Shown in pieces: positions 53,009 to 62,344 of a stretch of 64,000 nt of DNA. Source of the DNA: Symplocastrum torsivum CPER-KK1. Its GTDB lineage: Bacteria > Cyanobacteriota > Cyanobacteriia > Cyanobacteriales > Coleofasciculaceae. The notes under the pieces are model-generated. The model saw only the letters and a list, made by a program, of their open reading frames with translations, had not been told where the DNA came from and searched no databases. Position 1 is the stretch's first letter. Each line of letters starts with the position of its first letter. The stretch lies in assembly GCA_019358875.1 (NCBI GenBank), contig JAHHIF010000005.1:62001-126000 (forward strand). The letters run 5' to 3'. The position numbers and the translations under genes were made by a program.

Positions 53009-54334
53009 TTAGCAGTTAATGTATTGCTCCAATTCCCAAGAGGTAACTTGAGCGTTATGAGCATTCCACTCTTGATACTTAAAGTCGAGGAAAGTTCTTG
53101 CTCCCTGTTCTCCTAAAGTGGACATCAATAAAGCATCTTGCTCTAAAGATTGCAGTGCTTCTAAAAGACTTGTCGGCAGGGTTTGTAAGTCAGGAAATTC
53201 CGTCCCTCGCACAAACATATTTTCATCTAACCGCTTACCCGGTTCTAGATGTTTTTCCATACCTTCCAATCCAGCCGCTAGAATTCCTGCCTGGGCAAGA
53301 TAAAGGTTAGCAGCACCATCAATCAAACGACACTCAAAGCGTCCACCTTCGGGAATACGAATCATGTGAGTGCGATTGTTGCCACCATAGGAGATGTAGC
53401 GAGGACTCCAGGTGCTGCCAGAAGTCGTCATTGTTGCACCCAGTCTTCGATAGGAGTTAATTGTTGGATTACACAAGGCTGAGAGTCCACGTCCATGCGC
53501 TAAGACTCCTCCCAAAAACTCATACGCTAATTTAGAAAGCCCTGCTTCATCAGTAGCGTCAGCAAAAGCATTACTTCCATCGTTCCACAAGCTCATGTGG
53601 AGGTGAGCGCCATTACCTGTTAAATCACTAAAGGGCTTAGGCATGAAAGTAGCGGTGAGTCCACGCTGTTCTGCCAAGGTTTTGACCATGTATTTAAAAA
53701 ACACATGACGGTCAGCCGTTGTTAGAGCGTTATTGTAAGTCCAGTTGATTTCAAATTGACCATTAGCATCCTCGTGGTCGCATTGGTAAGGCTCCCAGCC
53801 TAGTTGCTCCAGGTAACCGACAATAGTAGAGATGAAGTCAAACTGGCGCATCAAGTTCAGTTGGTCGTAGCAAGGGCGTGCTGCTGTATCCAGCGAGTCA
53901 GCGATTTGATAACCCTGTTCACTCTTTTTGAGCAGGAGAAATTCCGCTTCCACTCCAGTTTTGTAGCAGTAACCCAGTTCTTCACACTGTTTGAGGACTT
54001 GCTTGAAGATTACTCTCGGTGAAGCGGCGAAAGGTTCTCCATCAAGATACACGTCACTGGCTACCCAACCAACATTCGGTTGCCAGGGCAGAACGGTTAA
54101 GGAATTTGGGTCAGGGATAGCGGCAATATCATTAGCATCAGGCCCTAATCCGAGATTGGAAGCAAAGGCAGCAAAAAAAGCCCCATCTGATTCAACGGCG
54201 GCAATCTTAGCAGCAGGAACTAATTTAGCGCGGGTTCCTCCCAGGAGGTCGGTGTAGGAAACCAGGAAGAAATTTAAGTTCAGTTCTTTTGCCAGTTCAG
54301 TTAGCGATTTGCCTCTAGTCAGGGTGGTCGTCAC
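53009..54334 (-). CDS. glnT: GlnT-type glutamine synthetase family protein
   Basis: A 441-residue ligase of the glutamine synthetase superfamily, GlnT/type III-like branch. It shows SYTDLLGGTRAKLVPA, TGVEAEFLLL (catalytic Glu), HEDANGQFEINW, NGAHLHMSLW (substrate site) and RRLGATMTTSG, CRLIDGAANLY. It joins glutamate to ammonia or a related amine; gamma-glutamylmethylamide synthesis is known for some relatives. A perfect NtcA palindrome 60 bp upstream suggests nitrogen control. ATG 54334. Confidence 0.8.
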   Translation of the reverse strand: MTTTLTRGKSLTELAKELNLNFFLVSYTDLLGGTRAKLVPAAKIAAVESDGAFFAAFASNLGLGPDANDIAAIPDPNSLTVLPWQPNVGWVASDVYLDGEPFAASPRVIFKQVLKQCEELGYCYKTGVEAEFLLLKKSEQGYQIADSLDTAARPCYDQLNLMRQFDFISTIVGYLEQLGWEPYQCDHEDANGQFEINWTYNNALTTADRHVFFKYMVKTLAEQRGLTATFMPKPFSDLTGNGAHLHMSLWNDGSNAFADATDEAGLSKLAYEFLGGVLAHGRGLSALCNPTINSYRRLGATMTTSGSTWSPRYISYGGNNRTHMIRIPEGGRFECRLIDGAANLYLAQAGILAAGLEGMEKHLEPGKRLDENMFVRGTEFPDLQTLPTSLLEALQSLEQDALLMSTLGEQGARTFLDFKYQEWNAHNAQVTSWELEQYINC

Positions 54335-54393
54335 TGCCGATACTCCAAATGAACTCTGGCTCCGAGTAAACCAAATCTTGTTATGACAAATTT

Positions 54394-54407
54394 GTATCTA
54401 GATATAC
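54394..54407 (-). promoter_or_regulatory. NtcA-type binding site upstream of glnT
   Basis: A perfect GTA-N8-TAC palindrome (GTATCTAGATATAC), the consensus for the cyanobacterial nitrogen regulator NtcA. It lies 60-73 bp upstream of the glnT start codon. A weak -10 candidate (TTTACT) is about 23 bp downstream on the coding strand. A promoter for the divergent HD gene could also use this region. Site is seen; binding inferred. Confidence 0.6.
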
Positions 54408-54847
54408 CAGGTAAAGCCGGGTATGAAGCTTAACGGCTTGCAGGGCTTGGGTTGTAACCATCCTTCACGATTCCCATTGCGGAAAATTTAGAATTGAGCG
54501 ATCGCAACACTCCAACGTTTACGATGAAATCAGTAGTCTTTGATGCGTGTGAGCTATCTCACAAACGCGATCGCAAACAATCACTTTTGCCTAAAACCTA
54601 TCATCACAATCCTCTCAAAGATTTTCGCTGATACTAGATCTACTGAGTTCAGTTCTTATGGTGATGCATCTCCCAGTTCTTCTGCTTTGTGTAATATCTG
54701 AGGGATTTGCAAGCGCACATCATGAGGGCTGTCTGCCCCCACCCCATCACTCCCTATTTGGCAGTAAGCTAATCTGTTTGAGCATTCGTTTAGCATACTG
54801 CCTTGTCACATCAAATTCCCTGATGACTGCTGTTGAGAGAACTCCTT
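54408..54847. other. Divergent gap, glnT / HD gene
   Basis: A 440-bp stretch between the NtcA site and the HD-domain gene, with three HIP1-like sites and no recognisable gene. The promoter of the HD gene must be here. Confidence 0.4.
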
Positions 54848-55711
54848 ATGTTTGACACCACACAGATACTGATTGATCACTTTGTTCAACAGATTAAAGA
54901 AGGCTACCGTCGCACCTACGGAGGCTGGAAATCTAACTATGCAGAAATTATCGCCTGGGCAGGCAGTATGGCGTTGGAGAACATCGCCAATAGCGATGCT
55001 CTCTATCACAATGTTGAACATACGGTTTTAGTCACCTTGGTTGGACAGGAAATTCTGCGAGGCAAGCATATCCGTGAAGGTGGTATTTCCTGCGAAGACT
55101 GGATGCATGGCATTATTTCCTTGCTCTGCCATGACATTGGATATGTTAAAGGAGTCTGCCGACAAGACTCCATTAGTGAAGGGCTATATGCCACAGGTAT
55201 AGGCAGCGAAAGGGTGAAACTTGCTCCTGGTGCTTCGGATGCTAGCCTGACTCCTTACCATGTCGATCGAGGAAAATTGTTTATTGACGAGCGCTTTGGC
55301 GGCAACCTACTGATTGATGCCGACGAAATTAAGCTCAATATTGAACTCACTCGTTTCCCTGTACCCAAGGATGAAGACCATCAGGATAAAGTTAAGCTTC
55401 CTGGTTTGGTGCGAGCCGCTGATTTAATTGGTCAGTTGAGTGACCCACGATACTTGAAGAAGATTAGCGCCTTGTTCTATGAGTTTGAAGAAACAGGGGT
55501 GAATCAAGCTTTGGGTTATCAGAATCCCGGAGACTTACGCCAAAACTATTCCAAGTTTTACTGGGGTGGAGTTTATCCTTACATCAAAGAGGCTTTACGC
55601 TACTTAGAGCTAACGCTTGAGGGCAAACAAATCATTGCGAATCTCTACGCAAATGTATTTGTGGTAGAGCATGAACAACCTTCTGTGCAAGCGACAGCAA
55701 GTGTAGCTTGA
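54848..55711 (+). CDS. HD-domain metal-dependent phosphohydrolase-like protein
   Basis: A 287-residue HD-superfamily protein. The metal ligands are seen as YHNVEHTVLV and CHDIGYVKG (the HD dyad), followed by GRLVRAADLIGQLSDP-like sequence (LVRAADLIGQLSDPRYL) with the last Asp. The family cleaves phosphate esters, often of nucleotides. This form is common in cyanobacteria but its substrate is unknown. ATG 54848 (MFDTTQIL) after GAGAG; the frame runs 5 residues further up. Confidence 0.78.
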   Translation: MFDTTQILIDHFVQQIKEGYRRTYGGWKSNYAEIIAWAGSMALENIANSDALYHNVEHTVLVTLVGQEILRGKHIREGGISCEDWMHGIISLLCHDIGYVKGVCRQDSISEGLYATGIGSERVKLAPGASDASLTPYHVDRGKLFIDERFGGNLLIDADEIKLNIELTRFPVPKDEDHQDKVKLPGLVRAADLIGQLSDPRYLKKISALFYEFEETGVNQALGYQNPGDLRQNYSKFYWGGVYPYIKEALRYLELTLEGKQIIANLYANVFVVEHEQPSVQATASVA

Positions 55712-55777
55712 GTGTAGCTAATAAGTGCGTGGAAAAGGCGATCGCGTTTTTCTAATCTGCTACCATTAACACTATGG

Positions 55778-55824
55778 AAAAGGGTGCAAAAGTTTAGTAT
55801 TTCCTGAACTTATGCACCCTTTTT
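55778..55824 (+). terminator. Intrinsic terminator after the HD gene
   Basis: AAAAGGGTGCA and TGCACCCTTTT form a perfect 11-bp stem, with an inner AAGTT/AACTT stem in the loop, ending in TTTTT. It is the clearest intrinsic terminator of the window and lies 67 bp after the HD-protein stop. The convergent racemase ends at 55939, so it may also act on that transcript. Confidence 0.8.
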
Positions 55825-55938
55825 AATGGGGATCTTCCATTCGTAGTATTGTTTTTTCTATTTGAGATAAATAGTCTACAAAATGATCGCTCTGGTAGCT
55901 TTACTCTCAAGGAACTTTCGCACTGACTGGATGACAAT

Positions 55939-56688
55939 TTACTGAGGCTGGAATTGGGCAAAGTCACCAATATAGGGTTTAGGTAAAGGAAAGCTGTAGC
56001 TACCAACTTTACTCGTCGTGACACCAAGTCCCACTAATGCCTCAACCAGCTTCACCGCAGCAGCAACGCCATCAATCACTGGCACCCCCGTTTCTGAACT
56101 CAGCCACTGGGCTAAATCAGTCATACCAGCACAGCCAAGGAGAATGCACTCGGCACGATCTTGGGCAATCGCATTTTTCACTTCATCCCTTACCCTACAC
56201 GCCGCATCTGAACCTACCGCTTCTAATGCCAAGACGGGAATTTCAGCAGAACGAACTTTACGGCAAAAGCGTTCCATTCCGTATTTCATGGCTAACTGCT
56301 CAATAATCCCAATCGAGCGCGGTAGGGTGGTAACGACAGAAAAACTCGTGCCTAGCATAGCTGCCGTGTACATTGCCGCTTCGCAGATACCAATAACGGG
56401 ACTACGTGCAACTTCTCGTGCTGCATCCAAACCCGTATCATCAAAACAGGCAATAACGTAGCCATCATAGCCTTCTGCCTCACCCTGGCGAACGAGTTCC
56501 AGCATTCCAGGTACAGCATACGCACCATCGTAGTGACCTTCAATGCTCACTGGCCCTTTATTAGGGTTCAGCGTAACAATTTCTGTCGTCGGATTGGCGA
56601 CTGCCCTTGCCGCAACCCCGATTTTCTCTGTCATTGAACCCGTAGTATTCGGGTTGATTACCAGAATCTTCACTCGATCAGGCTCCAA
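55939..56688 (-). CDS. Asp/Glu/hydantoin racemase family protein
   Basis: A 249-residue cofactor-independent racemase of the HyuE type. It starts VKILVINPNTTGSMT, and the two catalytic cysteines are in VIACFDDTGLDAA and LLGCAGMTDLA. The family racemises hydantoins or allantoin, or acts on aspartate/glutamate-like substrates. Which is right here is unknown. It fits the nitrogen-related genes near glnT. ATG 56688 is 6 bp from an STRR array. Confidence 0.85.
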   Translation of the reverse strand: MEPDRVKILVINPNTTGSMTEKIGVAARAVANPTTEIVTLNPNKGPVSIEGHYDGAYAVPGMLELVRQGEAEGYDGYVIACFDDTGLDAAREVARSPVIGICEAAMYTAAMLGTSFSVVTTLPRSIGIIEQLAMKYGMERFCRKVRSAEIPVLALEAVGSDAACRVRDEVKNAIAQDRAECILLGCAGMTDLAQWLSSETGVPVIDGVAAAVKLVEALVGLGVTTSKVGSYSFPLPKPYIGDFAQFQPQ

Positions 56689-56693
56689 TTCTT

Positions 56694-56820
56694 GTAGGTG
56701 GTAGGTGGTAGGTGGTAGGGCGAGAAGGCAATGTACAAGGAATCCAAAACCTTTAACGTTTCTAAGTCTTAATCTGACTTGTACGCTACAACCTACAACC
56801 TACAACCTAATACCTAACAC
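56694..56820. repeat. Two STRR arrays between divergent racemase and dapL genes
   Basis: Three GTAGGTG heptamers at 56694-56714 and three CTACAAC heptamers with variants at 56786-56820. The two motifs are nearly reverse complements (GTAGGTG against GTTGTAG), so the pair can fold into an imperfect long hairpin across the promoter region. Confidence 0.7.
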
Positions 56821-56880
56821 CTTGAACTCGAAACGCGACAATTGGCAGTAAGCTGTTTACTGCATTTATGGCGATTCAAG

Positions 56881-58116
56881 ATGGCAACCATTAACGATAA
56901 CTACCTCAAACTCAAAGCAGGTTACCTGTTTCCCGAAATTGCTCGACGGGTGAATACCTTTGCAGAAGCTAATCCTGACGCAAAGATTATCCGATTGGGT
57001 ATTGGCGATGTCACAGAACCGCTACCAGAAGCCTGTCGCACAGCGATGATCAAGGCTGTTGAAGAAATGGGCGATCGCGCTACCTTTAAAGGCTATGGTC
57101 CAGAACAGGGCTATGCTTGGTTGCGGGAGAAAATTGCAACTCACGATTTCCAGGCGCGAGGGTGCAATATTGAGGCTGATGAAATCTTCATCTCCGACGG
57201 CTCGAAGTGCGATACAGGTAACATCCTCGATATCTTTGGGCACGACAACACCATCGCTGTCACCGATCCTGTTTATCCGGTGTATGTAGATACTAACGTG
57301 ATGGCGGGGAATACCGGAGCTGCGAATGATAAGGGTGAGTTTGAGGGCTTGGTGTATCTACCAATTACTGCCCAGAACAACTTCACCGCAGAGATTCCCT
57401 CCCAAAAAGTTGATTTGATTTATCTATGCTTCCCCAACAACCCAACGGGCGCAACTGCTACCAAGGAACACCTAAAGGCGTGGGTAGACTATGCCAAAGC
57501 GCATAGTTCGATCATTTTCTTTGATGCCGCTTACGAAGCCTTCATCACCGATCCGGAACTTCCCCATTCTATCTATGAGATTGAAGGGGCACGAGATTGT
57601 GCGATCGAGTTTCGCTCGTTCTCCAAGAATGCAGGCTTTACCGGAACCCGTTGTGCATTGACAGTTGTGCCAAAGACACTCACCGCAAAAGCTGCCGATG
57701 GTTCCGATGTAGAACTGTGGAAACTGTGGAATCGCCGCCAGTCCACCAAGTTCAATGGCGTGTCTTACATCGTTCAACGCGGTACTGAGGCAGTCTACTC
57801 CGAGGAAGGACAGGCGCAAACTAAGGCGCTGGTTAACTTCTATATGGAGAATGCCAAGATTATTCGAGAGCAACTGACGGCTGCTGGATTATCAGTATAC
57901 GGCGGCGTGAATGCGCCCTATGTCTGGGTGCAAACACCTAATGGTCTATCTAGTTGGGATTTCTTCGATAAGCTGCTGCAAACAGTAAATGTTGTAGGAA
58001 CCCCCGGTTCGGGTTTTGGGGCAGCAGGTGAAGGCTACTTCCGAATTTCGGCATTTAACAGTCGGGAAAATGTAGAAGAGGCGATGAAGCGGATTACGGA
58101 GAAGTTTAAGGTTTAG
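56881..58116 (+). CDS. dapL: LL-diaminopimelate aminotransferase
   Basis: A 411-residue class I PLP aminotransferase. It begins [20 protein letters not shown], as DapL does, with [21 protein letters not shown], and the Schiff-base lysine in [12 protein letters not shown]. DapL converts tetrahydrodipicolinate directly to LL-diaminopimelate for lysine and peptidoglycan, the route used by cyanobacteria and plants. ATG 56881 gives the family start; the frame extends 13 codons upstream. Confidence 0.95.
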   Translation: MATINDNYLKLKAGYLFPEIARRVNTFAEANPDAKIIRLGIGDVTEPLPEACRTAMIKAVEEMGDRATFKGYGPEQGYAWLREKIATHDFQARGCNIEADEIFISDGSKCDTGNILDIFGHDNTIAVTDPVYPVYVDTNVMAGNTGAANDKGEFEGLVYLPITAQNNFTAEIPSQKVDLIYLCFPNNPTGATATKEHLKAWVDYAKAHSSIIFFDAAYEAFITDPELPHSIYEIEGARDCAIEFRSFSKNAGFTGTRCALTVVPKTLTAKAADGSDVELWKLWNRRQSTKFNGVSYIVQRGTEAVYSEEGQAQTKALVNFYMENAKIIREQLTAAGLSVYGGVNAPYVWVQTPNGLSSWDFFDKLLQTVNVVGTPGSGFGAAGEGYFRISAFNSRENVEEAMKRITEKFKV

Positions 58117-58185
58117 AGCAGATCAGGTTCAAGCATCCATTCTTGCTGCCTTCGTTAAACTCAATCTATCAGTCTCATAGGTTGT

Positions 58186-58202
58186 GGTGGGCGATGCCCA
58201 CC
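58186..58202. repeat. Dispersed palindrome GGTGGGC/GCCCACC
   Basis: A 7-bp perfect inverted repeat with a 3-nt loop between dapL and the next gene, of the same core as at 8459-8479 and 63607-63627. Confidence 0.55.
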
Positions 58203-58242
58203 CTACCTGACCACTTAACATAAAGCTGCAAAGTATACGAAA

Positions 58243-60174
58243 ATGTTCACCGAAGAGACTCTCAAAGCAATAATTGCTGGTGGTGAAACTCTCACCGTCG
58301 AGTTCAAGAGTGATCGAGGACCTCTACAAGACAAAGATCTATTAGAAGCTGTTGTTTGTCTTGCTAATACGAAAGGTGGCAAGCTGCTCCTTGGTGTTGA
58401 AAATGACGGACGTGTAACAGGTTTACATCCGCTTCATTTGGGATCTGCCCCTCATCTTCTTGCTGCGCTCGTTGCCAATCGCACAGTACCACCTCTGGTA
58501 GTAGAGGCAGGATTTGTTGATCTCCCTGAAGGACGTGTTGCGATATTAGATGTACCAGCCGTTCCACAAATGGTATCGACCAGTGACGGACGAACTTTGA
58601 TTCGTCATTTGGATACACGTGGCTCCCCACAATGCAGACCTCTCTACCCAACAGAAATAAATAGCTGGTACGCCGATCGTGGTCAACGTGATACGACTGC
58701 ACGGCTTATGACAAATGCAAGGTGGGAAGATCTCGATCCTCTTGAGTTCGTCCGTCTACGTCGTTTACTGAATGAATATCGAGGCGATGCATCTCTTATA
58801 GATCTGTCAGACCAAGAGCTAGCACGTGCTTTAGGCTTTGTGCAGAGAGATAACGCAGTACCAACGCTGGCTGGTTTGCTTGTGGTAGGTCAAGAAGAAG
58901 TCTTACGTGAACAAGTTCCTACTCACGAAGTTGCATTTCAGGTGTTACGTGGGCAAGACGTTGCTATCAACGAATTCTACCGTTGGCCGCTATTGCGGGT
59001 ATTTGAACGGATAATGGAAGCTTTTAGCCTTCGCAATGAAGAGAGTGAACTGACAATAGATTTATTTCGTGTAGGTGTTCCTGCTTACGATCCACGTGCT
59101 TTTCGTGAGGCAGTGAATAATGCTCTGACTCACCGCGATTACAACCGAATGGGAGCTGTGTATGTTCAGACTCACGACAATGCAATCGTGATAAGGAATC
59201 CGGGTGGTTTGATGGAAGGTCTTCGATTAGATAACTTGTTAAATACTGGCCCTGTTCCGAGGAATCCACTACTCGCTGATATTTTTAAGCGTTTAGGGCT
59301 TGTAGAGCGCACTGGGCGAGGAATTGGGCTGATATATTCTGGGCAATTACGAACTGGGCGGTTACTTCCGGATTACTCAGGAACTACTAACCTTATAGTC
59401 GCTGTCCGTCTACCTGGTGGAGAATCTGATCTCGACTTCGTAAAAATCATATTGTCAGAGGAAAAACGACTACAGAGATCTTTCAGTCTTGATGAATTAC
59501 TAATGCTCAGTCTTCTTAGGCGAGAGCGAGAACTCAACCTATCGGAAGCAGGGCGTTTAATACAAAAAGGTGAGGATGAGGCTCGTCGTGTGCTTGAAGG
59601 ACTAACGGAAGATGGTTTGATAGAAAGGCTGAAGACATCACGGCAACGAGAATATATGCTCAGTGCTTCTATGTATCGGCAAATGGGTAAGCCTGAAGCA
59701 TATGTTCGTCGTAGAGGCTTTGAGCCTTTACAAATGGAGCAAATGGTTTTGCAATACATTGCTAAAAATGGACGCATTACACGAGCAGAAGCAGCACGTT
59801 TATGTAAGATAACCTTAGGACAAGCATCCTATCTCCTAACTAAGCTTGCTCATCGAGGAGTTCTACAAATGATGGGCACTGCTGGCATCGGTCGTGGTAC
59901 ACATTATGTTCTTCCCAAAGCTGCAATGTCTGAAGAGACTATGGACAATACGTCTATGGATTCTCAACAAATGCTTAGTTTAAACAATACTACTGATATC
60001 GATATATCAACATACTCTGAGGATGTTCTTTCCAAAGCTACAATGTCTGAAGAGACTATAGACGATACATCTATGAATTCTCAACAAAAGCTTGGTTCAA
60101 AGAACACTAATAATATAGATATACCCATATACTCTCAACTAGAACTTGACCTAGAGAACACTCTTGATAAGTAG
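58243..60174 (+). CDS. AlbA_2/Schlafen-type ATP-binding protein with HTH domains
   Basis: A 643-residue protein. The N-terminal AlbA_2 (Schlafen AAA_4-like) domain shows LTVEFKSDRGPLQDKDLLEA and ANTKGGKLLLGVENDGRVTG. A GHKL-like ATP-binding part follows (FREAVNNALTHRDYN, RNPGGLMEG, LVERTGRGIGLIY). Near 460-580 two winged-helix segments are visible (LDELLMLSLLRRERE, ITRAEAARLCKITLGQASYL). The C-terminus has two tandem 39-residue repeats. The family includes transcription regulators and some phage-defence proteins; function here unknown. ATG 58243. Confidence 0.8.
   Translation: MFTEETLKAIIAGGETLTVEFKSDRGPLQDKDLLEAVVCLANTKGGKLLLGVENDGRVTGLHPLHLGSAPHLLAALVANRTVPPLVVEAGFVDLPEGRVAILDVPAVPQMVSTSDGRTLIRHLDTRGSPQCRPLYPTEINSWYADRGQRDTTARLMTNARWEDLDPLEFVRLRRLLNEYRGDASLIDLSDQELARALGFVQRDNAVPTLAGLLVVGQEEVLREQVPTHEVAFQVLRGQDVAINEFYRWPLLRVFERIMEAFSLRNEESELTIDLFRVGVPAYDPRAFREAVNNALTHRDYNRMGAVYVQTHDNAIVIRNPGGLMEGLRLDNLLNTGPVPRNPLLADIFKRLGLVERTGRGIGLIYSGQLRTGRLLPDYSGTTNLIVAVRLPGGESDLDFVKIILSEEKRLQRSFSLDELLMLSLLRRERELNLSEAGRLIQKGEDEARRVLEGLTEDGLIERLKTSRQREYMLSASMYRQMGKPEAYVRRRGFEPLQMEQMVLQYIAKNGRITRAEAARLCKITLGQASYLLTKLAHRGVLQMMGTAGIGRGTHYVLPKAAMSEETMDNTSMDSQQMLSLNNTTDIDISTYSEDVLSKATMSEETIDDTSMNSQQKLGSKNTNNIDIPIYSQLELDLENTLDK
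59908..60141 (+). repeat. Two tandem 117-bp coding repeats
   Basis: 59908-60024 and 60025-60141 are imperfect direct copies of 117 bp (39 codons). Both encode a start like VLPKAAMSEET and the pattern TSM.SQQ.L. The unit is AT-rich and low complexity and forms a hydrophilic tail in the AlbA_2 protein. Confidence 0.8.
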
Positions 60175-60470
60175 GAGAAAACTGTCTATGTAAACTCATC
60201 CTAGTTATCCACATACAGGACTGTATTACCAGTTGCTCAGAGGCATTTTCAGCCCCTTTAGGGACGAGAAGATATCTAAGCCCCAGTAACGGAGCGATCG
60301 CCTAAATAAACATAGAGAAAGTGCGATCGCCTGCGGTGAGGCTGTATCCTCGCAAACTCGTCAATTTATCGGAGAGTGATGGAACGATAAATGCTTGAAA
60401 ATGAGGAAGTAAGCACTACAGCCTCTGAAGTTTTGTATTACTCGTCCCTATACCTGAATCAATTAAAGCG

Positions 60471-60899
60471 ATGGAAAAACCGATTGTCTGGCTACATGGT
60501 GACTGCCTTAGCCCCAAAGGGCCAGCGCTGCAAACCTATCCCGATGCTCCAGCAATTTGGGTTTGGGATGAAAAGTTACTCGAAGAATGGCAGATTAGTC
60601 TCAAACGAATTGTGTTTATTTACGAGTGTTTGCTAGAACTACCAGTGACGATTCGGCGTGGAGATGTAGCAGCGGAAGTTGTCGCCTTTGCTAAAGAACA
60701 CGGTGCGGATGGCGTGGCAACAGTAGATAGCCCTAGTCCTCGGTTTGAGACAATTTGTGATGATATTGAAGCAGCATTATCGCTAGAAGTAGAAGTGTTG
60801 TCACCGGAGCCATTTGTCAAATACGACGGATACATTGACCTCAAGCGTTTTTCTCGCTATTGGCGTGTAGCACAGCAATATGTTTTTGAGTCGAAGTAG
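60471..60899 (+). CDS. Photolyase N-terminal-domain-like protein
   Basis: A 142-residue protein like the Rossmann-type N-terminal domain of photolyases/cryptochromes: IVWLHGDCLSPKGPAL, PAIWVWDEKLL, IYECLLELPVTIRRGDV, FAKEHGADGVATVD. It lacks the FAD-binding half, so it cannot be a photolyase by itself. In cyanobacteria such short proteins are conserved; role unknown. It ends 20 bp inside the next frame (if that starts at 60880). Start ATG 60471. The 296 bp upstream (60175-60470) hold two HIP1 sites and no other gene. Confidence 0.7.
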   Translation: MEKPIVWLHGDCLSPKGPALQTYPDAPAIWVWDEKLLEEWQISLKRIVFIYECLLELPVTIRRGDVAAEVVAFAKEHGADGVATVDSPSPRFETICDDIEAALSLEVEVLSPEPFVKYDGYIDLKRFSRYWRVAQQYVFESK

Positions 60900-61596
60900 T
60901 TTTGTGAAAAATCAACGTGTTCGGACAGGCGTTCCACAGGTTGCAAAGCCAAGCGCCTTCATCGCACCAATCGCCTTTCTTTGGGCAGTGACAACTCCAG
61001 CTCAAGCAGTTCCTATACCAATTGAGCAACAGGTTCAGGATGTGGTGTCGCATCTCGTTGGAGTGATGGATACTTCTGCACAAGCTGCGGCAACTCCTGG
61101 CGCTCCAAATGTTCGGATGACGACGTGCCAAGTGAGTGTGGAAAATGCTGATACTTCACTCAACCCTCGCTCGTCAGTTTTCCTCTACCAGGAACAAGCG
61201 CTTTCTGAAAGTCTTAACTCTCCTTATCGGCAGCGATTTCTACGCATTGCTCCAAGTACAGGTGGAGAGAGTGTTGAATCGTTAGCCTTTAAACCGCCAA
61301 CTCCAGAGGCTTTGATTGGATTATGCAATCAACTGGAGGCAAAGCGAGTTGTCCAGCAAAGTGACATTGGTGAAGCGGCGTGTAGCGTATTTTTGAAGCC
61401 GGAGGGCGAAAACTATATTGGTGAAACGCCTGCTGAGGGTTGCGCTACTAATGTCAGGGGTGCCGTAAGAATCACCAATAGAATTGTGCTGCATCAAACA
61501 GGGATGGATACTTTAGATCGTGGGTTTGATGCGAATGGTAATCGAGTATGGGGGGCAAAAGACCAACCTTATCAGTTTCGGTGGGTTGACAAATAA
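60880..61596 (+). CDS. CpcT/CpeT-family protein with signal peptide
   Basis: A 238-residue protein of the CpcT/CpeT chromophore-lyase family: VRMTTCQVSVEN, VFLYQEQALSES, YRQRFLRIAPS, ALIGLCNQLEA, RGAVRITNRIVLHQTGMDTL and a C-terminal YQFRWVDK. Family members attach phycocyanobilin to phycobiliproteins in the cytoplasm. This one has an N-terminal hydrophobic stretch ending in TTPAQAVP, a likely signal peptide, which would export it. Start at ATG 60880 overlaps the previous gene by 20 bp; GTG at 60904 is an alternative. Perhaps a lumenal or periplasmic relative with another role. Confidence 0.75.
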   Translation: MFLSRSSFVKNQRVRTGVPQVAKPSAFIAPIAFLWAVTTPAQAVPIPIEQQVQDVVSHLVGVMDTSAQAAATPGAPNVRMTTCQVSVENADTSLNPRSSVFLYQEQALSESLNSPYRQRFLRIAPSTGGESVESLAFKPPTPEALIGLCNQLEAKRVVQQSDIGEAACSVFLKPEGENYIGETPAEGCATNVRGAVRITNRIVLHQTGMDTLDRGFDANGNRVWGAKDQPYQFRWVDK

Positions 61597-61790
61597 CTTC
61601 TGATAAATTTAACAGCTTTGATTCCAATTCTAGGGGAACTTCCCTTGAAACATACTTTGCTTGAAGCGATCGCATATCTGAAATTCAAGGCTGCGTCTCT
61701 TCAATCAGCATTGACCTAGTTGGATAAGCGTTAAAACTTGGCGTTAAGTATTGACATAGAACCAGCAATGGTTTCTCCTGTAACCCGGAT

Positions 61791-61886
61791 TGACCTCTCC
61801 CCCAACCCCTCTCCTACAAGGAGAGGGGAGCAAGAATAAAACTGCGGTTCCCCTTCCCTCGCGAGAGGTGCGGGGTTGGAGGGTTA
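61791..61886. repeat. Dispersed repeat with CCCCTCTCC/GGAGAGGGG arms (copy 1)
   Basis: Copy 1 of a repeat with core CCCCTCTCCTACAAGGAGAG, flanked by TGACCTCTCCCCC and a GGGTTAG tail. The second copy is at 62345-62438. The stop codon of the DUF559 frame (61884-61886) lies in its last bases. Confidence 0.75.
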
Positions 61887-62252
61887 GATCATTTCACAAG
61901 CTTTAGCAATACGCGCCAATACACTATCAAGATTTTGTCTCACGTCTTCATTTTTAATTCGCAACAGCCGCAATCCTCGTGCTGACAAAGCGCGATCGCG
62001 TTCTGTATCGTATTCAGCTTGTTGTTGATGAATCTGTCCATCTACTTCTATGACCAATCTGGCAGCGTGACAGTAGAAATCTGCAATAAATCCATCAATA
62101 ATCTGCTGACGACGGAAGTGTAACCCATTCAACCGATTAGCGCGAAGGTGTTGCTAGATAATTTTTTCTTCCTCAGTCATTCGGTGACGAAGTTCCTTCG
62201 CACGTTGTACTTTGACTAAGGTGACTTTTTGCCCAATTAACGATGTTGTCAG
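61884..62252 (-). pseudogene. DUF559 endonuclease-like gene with an in-frame amber codon
   Basis: From 62252 to 61884 the minus strand has a frame of 123 codons with one TAG at 62154-62156 (codon 33). Before it: QKVTLVKVQRAKELRHRMTE; after it: LHFRRQQIIDGFIADFYCHA, then RLVIEVDGQIHQQQAEYD. This is a complete Vsr/DUF559-type restriction-endonuclease-like fold (the E-V-D active-site segment is intact), with a Trp-to-stop change most likely. An ATG inside the part after the stop gives an 82-residue frame. The upstream end has no ATG: AAGGAG precedes a CTG at 62250-62252 in good position. Both points suggest a decayed gene. Confidence 0.65.
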
Positions 62253-62344
62253 TTGACTCCTTTTTTGGTGTTGGGGATTGCTGGGGAGTAATGTTATTCA
62301 TTAATAAGATATGAGAATAAATTTGTATCTTCGATTGGGCGGGA

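Noticed and set aside
60391..60636. 81-codon frame overlapping the photolyase-like gene
   Set aside because: Out of frame with a convincing Rossmann-domain protein; no domain of its own.
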